Of a DNA stretch of 64,000 nt, positions 14,620 to 25,376 are shown one piece after another (within the stretch, counting starts at the first letter, position 1; each line of letters opens with the position of its first letter). Source of the stretch: Amanita rubescens. Lineage: Eukaryota > Basidiomycota > Agaricomycetes > Agaricales > Amanitaceae. The position numbers and the translations under genes were made by a program. The notes below the pieces were generated by a model that was not told the origin of the DNA, made no database searches, and worked only from the letters and a program-made list of their open reading frames with translations. Location of the stretch: assembly GCA_015039365.1 (NCBI GenBank), contig WION01000002.1:1116001-1180000 (forward strand). The letters are read 5' to 3'.

Positions 14620-16090
14620 TTATTTGCGAACAACTTTCCCCTGCGACTTCCTGAGAGTTTTCTTACGCTCCTTTTCAAGGATCTACCGACGAGTTAGGAT
14701 TGCCACAGCCGCGTGAAAGGATACTGACCTTTTGTTGTTCAGCAGCACTGAGCTTGGATCTCCGTTCTTCCTCGGCCCTTCGCTTGGCCGCCTTTTTGTC
14801 TTCAGCGGCTTGAGAGATCTAACAAGACACAAAATCAATGCCGTGACCGAGAAATGAAAAATTGCTTTACTTGTTCCTTCTTCTCCCTTTCCGAATCGAC
14901 CCTGAGTTCTTTGTCTAATTCATCTCGCGATTTTTTCAACTTAGCCCTCGTCTCGGGGTGCATGTGTAACTTTGTCAACGAGTCGATAAAATTAAACATG
15001 AAGGTAACGAGAGCCGCCGTATCACCCATCCGAGAGATTGGGGGAGTCTTCAAGCTGAGTATGATGTGTTTTTCTCGCTCCTCTACGGGAACAGGGCCCA
15101 GCGGTCGCTGACGGGGTTGATCTGTCACCTAGAATTAACATGTCAAGGACAGGGATATTAATTAAACAAGTCAATACTAACAGACAGAGATCGAAAATAG
15201 GGCAAGATCTTGGGATCACGAAGGGCGGCGGTGAGGGAGATATTGCCAGCTAGCTTGAGCATATTTTCCGTTACATCTGCATACTCTATCCTCGAGAAGG
15301 TCGATCTAGGAGTGCAAGACGGGTGCCTATCGCTTACCTGACATGGCCGACATGGAAAGGGGAAGAGCGCTGTTATCAGAAGTTTTGGTAAAAGTCTGCG
15401 GAAGGTACGGTTCATCTTAGATAGTTCCCCAAACTACATGGTACTCACTAGGTCCCATCGGTCATGTTTGATCGACCGAAGCTCATCCTTAGCGACGACG
15501 GCCCAGACTAGGTCATAAGCGAGTGTACCGGGCGCAAGCTTAAAGTCAAGCTGGATGTCATCGACGGGATTGTAATCAACATCAATAAACGTCCGTGCCG
15601 TCTGGAAGGCCCATTGCAGAAAGTCGTGACGTGGCCTTAACGTGAAGATCGTGTGCAACGACTCAACATTGCGTCTTCCCGTGGAGAAGGTGAAGAAGTC
15701 GGAGTGTCCATCGGTGATGAGCCCCCCTTTGCTAGTGGCGGAAAACTGTTGCTCGTAAATGGAATTGTGTGCTCTTAGCCTGTCCATGCGGTCAGTGCCT
15801 ATCGTAAAGAAAACTTCGGTGAATAAACGCGCCATGCATCCACCTTCCTCCTGTTTCTGCGAGCACCTATCCGGAACCAAGTAATGTAGAACAAGACTGC
15901 TGCAAGGAGGTACACCTCGGCCTTGAACACTGGCAGTTGGTGAGAACGGGTGGCGCAATGCAGGAATAAATGACATACACCCTGGCCTAAACACAAGCAT
16001 TTTCCATTGGTATTCCAGACCATCGTACTCGATAGGCTGTACAAAAGGAGGAGGAGTAAGCCCCGCGAGCAGTTTGAGTGCAGAAGCCAT
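14620..16090 (-). CDS. CCDC47-like (DUF1682) ER membrane protein
   Basis: Homologue of CCDC47, a subunit of the PAT chaperone complex at the ER translocon that helps multipass membrane proteins fold. The N-terminus MASALKLLAGLTPPPF leads to one membrane segment (VYLLAAVLFYITWFRIGA). The cytosolic domain follows: YEQQFSATSKGGLITDGHS, DFFTFSTGRRNVESLHT, DIQLDFKL and EREKHIILSLKTPP. A lysine-rich coiled tail (EKERKKTLRKSQGK) ends at 14620. One junction, KVDAW to LRAHNSIYEQQF, works only if the intron at 15780-15832 begins with GC. The 5' end of this gene is duplicated as a relic at about 19330-19520. Start 16090 is preferred; an in-frame ATG also lies at 16129. Confidence 0.83.
15780..15832 (-). 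other. Probable GC-AG intron in the CCDC47-like gene
   Basis: A 53-nt intron with donor GCGCGT, a CTGAC branch-like site and a CAG acceptor. Removing it joins DAW to LRAHNSIYEQQF; no GT donor nearby gives the right phase. Confidence 0.6.
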
Positions 16091-16241
16091 CCGCAGGTAT
16101 AGCCCCTGGGAAACGGCGTATATTTGCAAACTGGACCGGCAAAGGCCGAAAGCATACCACTATTACGCCGCCCGCGTTCCTCGCACAGGGGATTTAGGAA
16201 TTTCTAAAGATGAAGCCCTCTCCACCTTGGGCATCCGACCC

Positions 16242-16810
16242 ATGTCACAGGAGCAACAACAGGCTAACGAGGATACAATTGACCCAGTTAGAATCCCACA
16301 TCTCAACTCTTCCTGTCACTACCGCTAAGCCTAAATGCCTGAAAAACAGGTACCTCCTACAGATTACGGCACATTCGTTGTCGATGTTCTAGCGCGATCC
16401 ACCGCCGGAGGGACGACTGCTATTGACCAAAGGGTGCTGCGCCAGTGCTTGGGGCTTGCATCTTCATTTCTTCTTACCGACACCACTATCAACCCATTGA
16501 CCGGGGCAGATACCTGGTACATTGGCTTCAGCCGACTCGTCGACATAGTCGTCGCTCTTCATGCCAGAGACGAGCTAGAGCTTGAGACCGTCAACACTGC
16601 TTCAAGTGCCTGTTCGGAATGCTGGATGGTTGCAGGCTCTTGGAGGAGTCTGCTCGATTGCAGGAACAAGGTGAAAGAGGTCGCTGCTAAACTCAGGCGA
16701 ATATTGGACCCAAACGACAGAACATATCGAGGTTATATTGTTATACAACTCGAGTTTAGCGTCAGCTTTATTCATATACTATCCCAGGGGCTGCCGTTTA
16801 CGCACCTTGA
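16242..16810 (+). CDS. Uncharacterised basidiomycete protein
   Basis: Small protein without a known domain, of a type I recall from other basidiomycetes. The best start is MSQEQQQANEDTIDP at 16242, with an intron (donor GTTAGA) joined to VPPTDYGTFVVDVLARSTAG. A shorter alternative begins MPEKQVPPTDYG at 16335. The conserved-looking core is NTASSACSECWMVAGSWRSL ... NKVKEVAAKLRRILDPN. A second intron (about 16735-16787) gives the terminus RTYRGAAVYAP and stop at 16810. It lies between the two convergent or adjacent minus-strand genes and has no counterpart in the right copy of the tandem duplication, so it was either lost there or inserted in the left copy. Cysteine pair CSEC may be structural. 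Confidence 0.6.
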
Positions 16811-16971
16811 TGAAGTCGGTATGGAACCGAATGTATCAGTCTGCAAGGGTTTCGCAACCATCCTTACGCATAGTCCACACCATTTCTTGTTTCGTACCAG
16901 TCACTACTACATGTAATTACATCTATAGCGCCGCGATGCCCGCGAATGTCGAAGTGACGACTCGCTAGTTT

Positions 16972-18723
16972 TCAGTCAACCTGCGGTCTGTACCCATACC
17001 TCCACATGAGTGCGTCTTGGTCTGATGGTCCTCGAGAACCATATGGATACCGATGAGGGGGTGAGTCCGCTCCATTGCGCTCAATCCATTGTAGGATAGG
17101 CGTGAAAATCTGCAAAAGAGCTTCGTTCTCAAGCACAACATGCGGTTCCAATTCAACATACCTCCCATGCCACCTCCAGCTCGTCGGAACGAACGAAATT
17201 AGCGTGATATCCTCTCAGCGCCTCGAGGATAAGCGCCTCGTATATTTCAAGAATGGGCGTATCGGCAAAGCTTTTCTTATGCGTTAGGTCCATCTTTGTA
17301 GGGATGGCACGAACATCCAAGCCAGACATCTTTGTGTTGAGCTCAAGATATATTGCTTCAGAAGGCTTGATACGGATGACAAGTTCGTCCCGCTTATGAT
17401 CTTGCGCCACTTCCTTGAACTGAACACATATTTCGATCTTGGTTTCGTCGAGAGCTTGTTGAGACATTGTCAACGACTACAGCCGAAAATGACTCGGGTT
17501 ACCCACCTTTACCAGCTTTCAAAATAAAAGGAACACCCTCCCACCTGGAGTTACGAATCCAGAGTGCGCAGGCGGCAAAGGTCGGGCATGTGGAATTTTG
17601 CGGCACAGTATCATCATCCAAGTAACCTGGCTTTCCATTTGCAGAAACATATTGACCAAGGACGGCGTCGCCGCGTCCGACGGGCGGAATGCAACGCAAA
17701 ACTTTCACCTTTTGGATGAATTAAGAGGTGTATGCTCTACGGCACAATGGAGGTAACGCACTTTTTCATCACGGATGTCTTCTGATGCAAAAGAGGCGGG
17801 TCGTTCCATTGTCAAAATCCTCAAGACTTGTAAAAGATCTTGACAGATCGTTAACTAGACAGCATGTGGGTGCCAATGCAAAACTGACGGTTCTGCATGA
17901 CATCGCGGATGATACCAATCTTGTCAAAGTAACCACCTCGTCCTTCTGTGCCGGAGGACTCCCCGAAACTGATCTGTACGTTGGCGATAGAGTTCTTATC
18001 CCAGGTAGCATTCGATGGCAAGGCGATGTTTGCAAAGCGAAGGGAAAGAATGTTCCTCACCATTTCTTTACCAAGGAAATGGTCAATGCGAAATGTCTCG
18101 TCTTCTGTCCAATACTGTTTCAAGGTACCTGTAAGCTCGGAACTGGAGTCAAGATCATTGCCAAATGGCTGTTCCAGAATGATCCTGTTGATCCCGTTGG
18201 TCACATAGCAATGCTTTTTCAAATTTTCGGCGACAGAGATGCGTACACTAGGAGGAAGGGCAATATAAAAGAGACGATTGCACTCTTTCTCGTAATGAGC
18301 CTCGATCTCTGAGATATACTTGTTCAGAGTATCAAACGATGCACCGTCATCATAAGCGCCTGAGACGTAGGAATACAAGGCTTTGAATTCTTCGAGCTTG
18401 GCTTTTAGATCATGGTCATTGTCGGCGATTTTAATATAAGAAGTGAGCCGCCTGAGATACTCTTCGCGGGACATCTTTGTACGGGCGTAGCCTACGATCT
18501 TGACATCTCGAGGAAGAAAGCCCCGGCAATAAAGGGAAAAGAGCGCAGGTAAAATCTTGGAGGGCGTTAGCAGGGCCTGGGGTAAAGAAAAGACAGACCT
18601 TTTTCTTTGCGAGATCTCCAGAGGCACCAAGGACTACGAGGGGTAAGGATTGGGGAAGCTAGGCAATCACGACATACTGATGATGACGGTGTTGTCCTTG
18701 AAGGCTCCTTTCATGATCTGCAT
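16972..18723 (-). CDS. ZWF1: Glucose-6-phosphate 1-dehydrogenase, copy 1 (diverged, active-site Lys to Gln)
   Basis: First enzyme of the oxidative pentose-phosphate pathway (G6P + NADP+ to 6-phosphogluconolactone + NADPH). Seven or more exons keep frame: start [19 protein letters not shown] site [23 protein letters not shown], a 50-nt intron giving [36 protein letters not shown], and a C-terminus with YPYGSRGP, stop at 16972. Differences from the family: the invariant EKPFG is EQPFG (CAG codon at 18169-18171) and RIDHYLGKE is RIDHFLGKE. The lysine of EKPFG contacts substrate and cofactor in studied enzymes, so catalysis may be impaired. No frame breaks were found. Copy 2 lies 1 kb to the right in the same orientation. 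Confidence 0.85.
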
Positions 18724-19329
18724 GAAAGATCGTGCCAAAAAGTGAATGTTCTTAGAAGTGGAGGACGATATGTAACAAACTCAACTGTATGTTGTGATAT
18801 TTGGCATCAGCTTAAAATAGACGAGAAGCATCCTTGCTTTTTCAAAATAGACTAAGAGAATAATTCATTCGACAGTTTTCCTGCCGTGTCTGTGGCAAGT
18901 CAGATGAGGGGGGCGCGCCGCTTCCCCGATGTGAAAACCTGAGGTCAGTGATATCCGCCTTTGCTTCCTCGCTCTCACATAACACGCGAGGCCAAGGTTA
19001 TCCATCAGATACCAGTCCAGTGTGCTTTCCTGATAATTAAGTATGCACATCGCATAGAATTGTGTCCCGTCCATACTAGTCGCTGGCCCAAAACAGAAGG
19101 GCAGATGAAATTCTCACTTCGTAGATCAGCGAGTAAATGCATTGCGTGTGCCATCCGTACTAGATGGCTGCAACTCTTTCGGGCGCCCGTTTGTTCCCTA
19201 TCTGCAGATTAATAGATCGGTTTAATGCGTCCCACTGTCATTAAACAACGAACTTCCTGGATAGACGTACCCCACACCTGCCCTCCTGTTCCTACTTACC
19301 CTACCGAAGCCATACAAGATTGCTTCTAG
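18724..19329. other. Spacer inside the tandem duplication
   Basis: Sequence between the 5' end of G6PD copy 1 and the CCDC47 relic. I found no convincing exon. Scattered short matches to the flanks of the left copy fit decayed duplicated DNA. Confidence 0.4.
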
Positions 19330-19520
19330 GAATACACCTCGGTCTCAAACATGAACACTGGCAGCTAGCGGAGAGAGCGTTGCGCGACGCAAAATAAATG
19401 GCATGTGCCCTAGTCTGGACCTTGAGGCACAGAACCCTCATTTACAAGTCGCCATATATTTGCAGGTGGGCGGAACACTGACGGTGGAAAGGACCCGGCA
19501 AAGGCCGACACACATTGGAG
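19330..19520 (-). pseudogene. Relic of the CCDC47-like gene 5' end
   Basis: The stretch resembles the start region of the CCDC47-like gene at about 15900-16150 in the same order. Shared words include ACCTCGG..TGAACACTGGCAG, AATAAATG.CAT and GGCAAAGGCCGA. It contains indels and no usable open frame. It lies exactly where it would be expected if DNA from the CCDC47 start to the G6PD start had been copied in tandem. Confidence 0.65.
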
Positions 19521-19686
19521 TATCCAATCAAGAAGGGATCATTATGCGTAATCTACATCATTTCGTCTCGTACAAATTTCAGTTACTGCTAAATATATAT
19601 CTATAACGCCGCGAGGCTCGTGATGGGCCAATAGCTAGACATGCATGTTAGCAACTTTTACTCTGAAATTTCGAGATGATGTCTCA

Positions 19687-21499
19687 CTAGTCATCAGAGG
19701 ACCGTTTGTATCCATACTTCTCTATGAATTCATCTAGCTCTTTTGGGCCTCGAGAACCATACTGGGTAAGAAACGGGTCTTGGGCTTCTTCCATTCCGTC
19801 CCTCTATCCAGTGCAAGATAGGCGTGAAAATCTGAAAAAAAGGCATTCGCTTTCAAACACAACACTCAGTTCAGGTCAACATACCTTCCATGCCACTTCA
19901 AGTTCATCATGACGCACGAAATTAGAGTGGTCTCCTCTCAGGGCGTCAAGGATAAGTGCCTCGTACGCTTCAGGAATGTAAGTATCTGCGAAGCGTTTCT
20001 TATACGTCAGGTCCATTTCTGAAGGGATAGCACGAGTGTACAAGCCGGGCCTCTTCGTGTTGCACTTGAGATATACTGCTTCGGAAGGCTGGATACGGAT
20101 GACGAGTTCGTTCCGCGCAATATCCTTGAAGATTCCTTGCGTCACATCTTTGAATTGAATACGTATTTCGACCTTGGCTTCGTTGAGAGCTTGTTCAGAT
20201 ATTGTCAGCAGAATGCTATAGCAAAAAACGACATGGGTTGCCTACCTTTTCCGGCTTTCAGGATGAAAGGAACACCCTCCCACCTGGGGTTGTTAATCCA
20301 GAGAGTGCAAACAGCAAAAGTGGGGCTCGAGGAGTTTGGTGGCACGGTGCTATCGTCCAAGTAACCTGGCTTTCCATTTGCAGAGACGTATTGACCAAGG
20401 AGGGTGTCGCTGCGTTCGATGGCCGGAATAGAACGCAAAACTTTGACCTTTTCGGCGCATCAAGCGGTGTACGCACAGCAGCACAATGGAAGCAACGCAC
20501 TTTTTCATCGCGGATGTCTTCCGCAGCAAAAGAAACGGGTCGTTCCATTGTCAAGATACTCAGGACTTGCAATAAGGTCTAAACGAATCGTCAACTAGAC
20601 AGCGCGTGTGTATTGACGCGAAACTGACGATTCTGCATGATGTCACGGATGATGCCAAACTCGTCAAAGTAACCACCTCGTCCCTCCGTGCCGAAAGGCT
20701 CCTTGAAACTGATCTGCACGTTGCTGATAGAGTTTCTATCCCAGGCAGCACTCAAGGCAATGTTGGCAAAGCGAAGGACAAGAATGTTTTTGACCATTTC
20801 CTTGCCAAGGTAGTGGTCAATGCGGAACGTTTCTTCTTCCGTCCAGTGCTGCCTCAAAGAAGCTATGAGTTCGCGACTCGAATCCAGATCTTTGCCAAAG
20901 GGCTTTTCCACAATAATCCTGTTGACCCCATAGGCCGCATAACAGTGCTCTCTGAGATTTTGGGCGACGGGGATAAATACGCTGGGAGGAAGTGCGAGAT
21001 AGAAGAGACGGTTGGACTCTTTAGTTTGATAGCCGGCCTCGATGCGTGTGATATACTTGTCGAGCTCATGAAACGAGGCACCTTCATCGTAGGTGCCTGA
21101 GAAGTAGGAAGACAATGCTTTGAATTCTTCAAGTTTGGATGTTAGGCCAGGGTCGTTATCGGCGATTTTAATGTAAGAAGTGATCCGATCGAGATAATCT
21201 TCGGGGGTCATTTTGGAGCGGGCGTAGCCTACGATCTTGACATCATGAGGAAGGAAACCCTGGTGATAGAGGGCAAAGAGTGCTGGATATGTCTTGGAGG
21301 GTGTTAGCAAGGCCTGGGGTAAAGAAAGGACAGACCTTTTTCTTTGCGAGATCTCCAGAGGCACCAAGGACTAGGAGAGATGAGCACGGGAAGGGTGGGG
21401 AAATTAAGACGCACCGACGATGACAGTGTTGCTCTTTAGAGCCTCGCTTGAGGTCTCCATTGAGGGGATCGTGCCAGACATTGAGCGTTCTCTAGGCAT
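19687..21499 (-). CDS. ZWF1: Glucose-6-phosphate 1-dehydrogenase, copy 2 (canonical active site, two apparent +1 frame breaks)
   Basis: Second tandem G6PD. It begins [20 protein letters not shown] (21499; an in-frame ATG also at 21481). The NADP site [18 protein letters not shown] and [13 protein letters not shown] are all canonical, unlike copy 1. Exon structure matches copy 1 intron for intron. Compared with copy 1, one extra base lies just after the intron at 20568-20576 (expected [12 protein letters not shown]) and another at 19760-19767, where YPYGSRGP is interrupted; the true tail then reads [15 protein letters not shown]. Either this copy is a young pseudogene or the assembly holds two inserted bases. 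With a perfect active site and intact splice sites, I favour a functional gene with sequence errors. It is divergent from THOC5 by about 70-90 bp. Confidence 0.82.
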
Positions 21500-21569
21500 G
21501 GCTGGTGGACAATGATAAGAACGATATCGGGTGTTGAATCCCACACTCGTCGCTTCTTTGAGTTCTCTC

Positions 21570-22327
21570 ATGCCAGACTCAGCCGATGCCCTCGACAAAC
21601 TACGCGACCTCGTCTCAAAGGATCACCCTCAAGAAGACACCGCCGCGATACACACCCACGCTATGGCCCTCGTCGCCCGACTCAAGGCTCTCAATCGTGC
21701 CGCAAATACCGCAACACGCGTCTGCAAAGACAAAACAGCTGCCGCCAGACTCGAGATGGACCAATCCCATCTCCAACTCCAGAATCTCTTATACGAAAAA
21801 CGTCACCTTGAACGTGAAATTGACAAGTGCAGGCAGTTTGCGTTCGTCGCCACTTTTGTTGTATCGTCAGTAGTATGTTCATGCGGAACTGTAGCTCAAT
21901 ATACCAGGACGTGCCTCTGTACTCTCTTGAGGAATTCAAAAGACTTGCCCCAGAAGAGGCCCGCACAGAGGAGGTCCTAGCTGATGAGCATCAGCTAATG
22001 CTTAACCAGCTGAGCTTTGAGCTCGCGGAACGGCAGCGGTACGCATTTTAAACTAGGCCTAGTCTATACCTAAGATTCCCACCCAGCCTGGATCAGAGAA
22101 AAAAGGAGCTTTTGCAGGAAAAGGAAGACTTGCTCAAGGAAAGCAAGTCGAAGGTGACGACAATGGACAGCGTCAAGGTGCAGATAGATACGTTAATGAA
22201 GGTGAGTCCCTGTTTCATCCGACAACTGTCTCTGCTTAAAATATACGTTCAGACCGCATCCGATATCCAGAAGAGAGTGGACGAACTTGTTTTACCTTTT
22301 ACAACATGCGACAGCGTGGATATCTAA
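21570..22327 (+). CDS. THO complex subunit 5 (THOC5-like)
   Basis: Subunit of the THO/TREX complex, which couples transcription to mRNA export. Starts MPDSADALDKLRDLVSKDHP. The recognisable THOC5 core is NLLYEKRHLEREIDKCRQF joined by an intron (about 21838-21892) to SIYQDVPLYSLEEFKRL, followed by the coiled-coil region LNQLSFELAERQRLDQRKKE, with more introns near 22039-22096 and 22201-22251. The protein is about 200 residues and ends DELVLPFTTCDSVDI at 22327. It is much shorter than animal THOC5, corresponding to the N-terminal coiled-coil part, as in other fungi. The divergent start with G6PD copy 2 implies a shared promoter. Confidence 0.82.
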
Positions 22328-22472
22328 CTCCAGAGCTTGTATCTTTATAACGTAAGTTTAACTTCTGTACAGCTATTGAACATCCAATATCCTACAATCA
22401 CAGTATGGGGGGGTCAGAAACGTATGTGTATAGTGTGGTGAAATCAAAGAATGTGATAATCTAATGCACAAG

Positions 22473-23295
22473 TCATTCATCGCTGTCGCTTTCAGGGGCA
22501 CTCATTTCCTCGTCCTCGTCGTCTTCGTCGGGCTTCTTCCCTGTTGCTGCATCTGCTGCTTCCTTGGTCGCAAATTTCTGCACATACTCTATGGGTGTGT
22601 GTGGGTGACACGTTTCAATGAAAAGAGGGACCAGCAGTGCACCTTTCACCTTTGCTTCATACTCCTTCGGATGGCGCATCAAAAGAGCCGCTGCTTCTCC
22701 ATTCAACGGATCATTCGGATTAGGGTACCGCAGTAGCTGTGGGAGGAATGTTTCAAATATGTTAATCATGTCTATCGGACGATTAGCTGAGAACGACTGA
22801 TAATTGACGGTCGACTTACCAAACATTGGTGACCAAGTCTGATTTATCACGTCGAGACAGACAGAGCCACTTCTATTCCATGATCAGTCAGAGTCCCATT
22901 CAGTGCGAAGCGTAAACAGACAATTCATCGATATTCGGATGGAAAATCTTGTTCATGAAACCGATACTGGGTGACTTGAAAGGGTATTGATCGGGAAGCT
23001 CGACATGTATCTTCCAAACCCCGCCCGCGAATGGCGCTGGTGATGAAGTAGATTTAGAGACATTCTTTCTAGCCGAGACGTGGCACCTACTTTCCTCCGG
23101 GCCAAAGAAACGGACGTGGAACTCTTGCATACTATCATTGACAAGATTCACTTCATAATCGGACATCAACCTGGAAAGTAGACGATGAGCCGTAGCTTCG
23201 GAAGAGAAAAGCGAACTCCATACATCTTCATGACGTCCGTTTCTATGCGCCGCTTTCCAGCGTAAATAGGGCAATTCAGTCAGTACAAGACGCAT
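22473..23295 (-). CDS. UBC8: Ubiquitin-conjugating enzyme E2 (UBC8/UBE2H type)
   Basis: E2 enzyme that in yeast tags gluconeogenic enzymes for degradation. Exons give [70 protein letters not shown] (active-site Cys in SVCLDV), [17 protein letters not shown] and an acidic tail ending [12 protein letters not shown] at 22473. All internal splice phases agree. The first exon is unresolved: the only nearby ATG (23295) reads [11 protein letters not shown], which reaches AGKRR only with a +1 shift near 23269, or reaches RRIETD through an intron of about 34 nt with a CTGAC branch site. Yeast UBC8 also splits right after its start codon, so a tiny first exon is plausible. Confidence 0.85.
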
Positions 23296-23438
23296 CTGAA
23301 AGACGAAAAGAACTTATCATTGTGCTCTCGTGGAAGAGATAGAGGGAAAGTGACCAGATAGAACTCAAGCACAAGCGTACGCTTTCGGTGACCGCCGGTC
23401 GGAATGTATGTCCCGCGGCGATTGATCGGAACTCAATA

Positions 23439-23757
23439 TCAATAGTAGTAGTACTCTTCAATAATGTGACAGTAAACATCGTCCTTTCCACAATAGTTTG
23501 AACGCCTCGGTCCCCTCCCCATCGTATTGCCTACCGCCTGTGACCCAGAAGCCTGCGCTGGGCCGTCGAACCCATGTCCGCTGGCTCGGAAGAGGGCACG
23601 CCATGCCATCAGCACCGCTGTTCATGCATTCTCGTCAGACTCGTGTTAGCCACGCAACGTTGAAAAACATACCCAACCAAAACAATGCAAACCCCCCAAT
23701 CAACACCATCTCTTCCTGTGTTTGCGTCATAAGATGACCTTCTCTCCTATGATGCAT
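23439..23757 (-). CDS. Small single-pass membrane protein, unknown
   Basis: Two exons joined at about 23614-23672 give a short protein (MHHRREGH at 23757, or MTQTQEEMVLIGGFALFWL from 23730). One hydrophobic segment (VLIGGFALFWLAVLMAWRAL) is followed by a glycine-rich tail and the end KDDVYCHIIEEYYYY, stop at 23439. The intron has a GTATGT donor and CAG acceptor and keeps phase. I recognise no family. The unusual tyrosine-rich end and the position just upstream of UBC8 on the same strand are the only other clues. Confidence 0.45.
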
Positions 23758-23922
23758 TGTCACTCTAAGTTCAATAGACTATGTCAGATGATGATAGACC
23801 CGAAGCGGTTGCTCGGATGCTCACAAAAACATCAGCCCAGATATTGCCAGGATAGCAACTGTAGTTTGCGTCAGGTGCATTGCATCTGGCCAATAGTTTA
23901 ATTCATGGATATATCGTTAGAC

Positions 23923-24088
23923 TTAGAGGACATTGTCCTCACGTGGGCTGGACATGTAGCTGGTGACGATATACGAAATCACCAGGCCAACGACAGCTGA
24001 TAATCTGGCATGAGTACATTTATCACACTTGAGTATGGATATCACCTGCAGCGGCTGAACGAACTGGATTATCGCGAAAAAGCGGCAT
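23923..24088 (-). CDS. Candidate 38-residue membrane microprotein
   Basis: Splicing a 49-nt intron (23997-24045, donor GTGATA, acceptor CAG) yields 117 coding bases: MPLFRDNPVRSA, a hydrophobic helix AVVGLVISYIVTSYM and the polar end SSPREDNVL. The size and layout resemble small organelle or ER membrane subunits, but I cannot name a family. It lies between the small gene above and the MARVEL protein, all on the minus strand. It could instead be 3' untranslated sequence of the MARVEL gene. Confidence 0.35.
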
Positions 24089-24289
24089 ATTGTGATAGCG
24101 GAAAAGGTGGGATGATGCAGGGTAGCCTCTTTAAAGTGCAAGAATTCCCCAGCGAACACGCGGCACACACGTTCATGATTCTATTACATGAGGTGAACAA
24201 AAGAACAAAAAGCGTAACAAGACATGTTGTTTCATCTATGTACGAATTGTAGCTATTTATCTACTTCGTATATCAAGTTCGGGACTTCT

Positions 24290-25376
24290 TCAAATTACCT
24301 GAGTGACGGTCGGAGGCCCATTGATACCTGGTTGGACGACCACTGTGTGCCCCGGCGTCATCATCGGCATTCCGGGAACCATCGTAGGATATGGGTAGGC
24401 CATTTGGGTCTGCGGATATGGATTGTTGTAGGTATTATAGTACCCAGGAGCTTCTCCAAACCATGGCAGCTCTGTTAACGTTCAGTGCTGGCGATTTTCT
24501 AATTATCATGATCTGACCTCGGATAGGCTCCATCCAGATATGATAACGTCCGAACATCTGGGCCTGAGTAACGAGTTGCATGATGATGACAAGAGCAAAT
24601 GCGACCAGGACAAAATTCATCCAGGAAAAGGCTTGTATCACTTTCATCTGGTAGCAGTACGCTTGGTATGACGCTTCAACGTGGTGAGATATAAGGTTCT
24701 CTACTGTAAATGATTTTAAGCTCACTACTTCCGCTTTTCGTTGCAATACTCTGGCCTCCAAGAGCATCGCACTGGATGTTGCCGATAATGTCACTTGAAA
24801 TCCCCAATTAACAAACATTTTGAGGTGACCTCCAATCACAAACCCGGACCAAGCTCCCATAGCTAGACAAATACGGGCTTCAGAAATCATACGCGCTACG
24901 AGAATAAACTTGACTCACCAAGCCATATCGCAGCGAAGATGGACAACTGTATCACTTCTGTTCGGGGCACGGCCCATTGCACGCTACGTAGAGCTAACTG
25001 AGTAGAAGTTTCAAAAACCTAAGGAAGTGCACGTTACGATAGCAGGAGGAAGAATATAGTCAGTGCCGGAACAACCAGCGCGAAGATCGTGAAGTCATCT
25101 GAAGAATGTTGAACGTGTTGTGTGAGAAAATTCGAATGTCAACATACGATGGGCGCCCGTCGGGAAGAGTACAGCAAAATGGGCAGCAAGACCTAGTACG
25201 GTGCCTGGATTTTAGGGAGCTTAGATGGTGCTCAGGTAATCTCTGATGAGATATTACCCGAAAGCAGGAAAACAGCGACTTCAACATCGCGTTGCGTGTC
25301 AACAAACGATCGGATGATCGATATTAAGCTACTTACAGTAAAACCCGATCCTGTAGGCCACAAAACGGAAGGTCAT
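24290..25376 (-). CDS. MARVEL-domain membrane protein A
   Basis: Four-helix membrane protein of the fungal MARVEL group; role unknown, probably in membrane or cell-cortex organisation. Start MTFRFVAYRIGFYF (25376). Helix 1 is AVFLLSGTVLGLAAHF, helix 2 DDFTIFALVVPALTIFF, helix 3 IFAAIWLAMGAWSGFVIG, helix 4 SWMNFVLVAFALVIIMQLV. The cytosolic tail is rich in Tyr, Pro, Met and Gln (YPYPTMVPGMPMMTPGHTVV), ending TQVI at 24290. Introns keep phase, including one whose acceptor (GTTGAAG) follows an alternative in-frame reading. A second MARVEL gene follows 330 bp upstream in the same orientation. Confidence 0.72.

Noticed and set aside
18860..19330. Short open frames between the G6PD copies
   Set aside because: They share no protein similarity with each other or with neighbours and fit decayed duplicated DNA.
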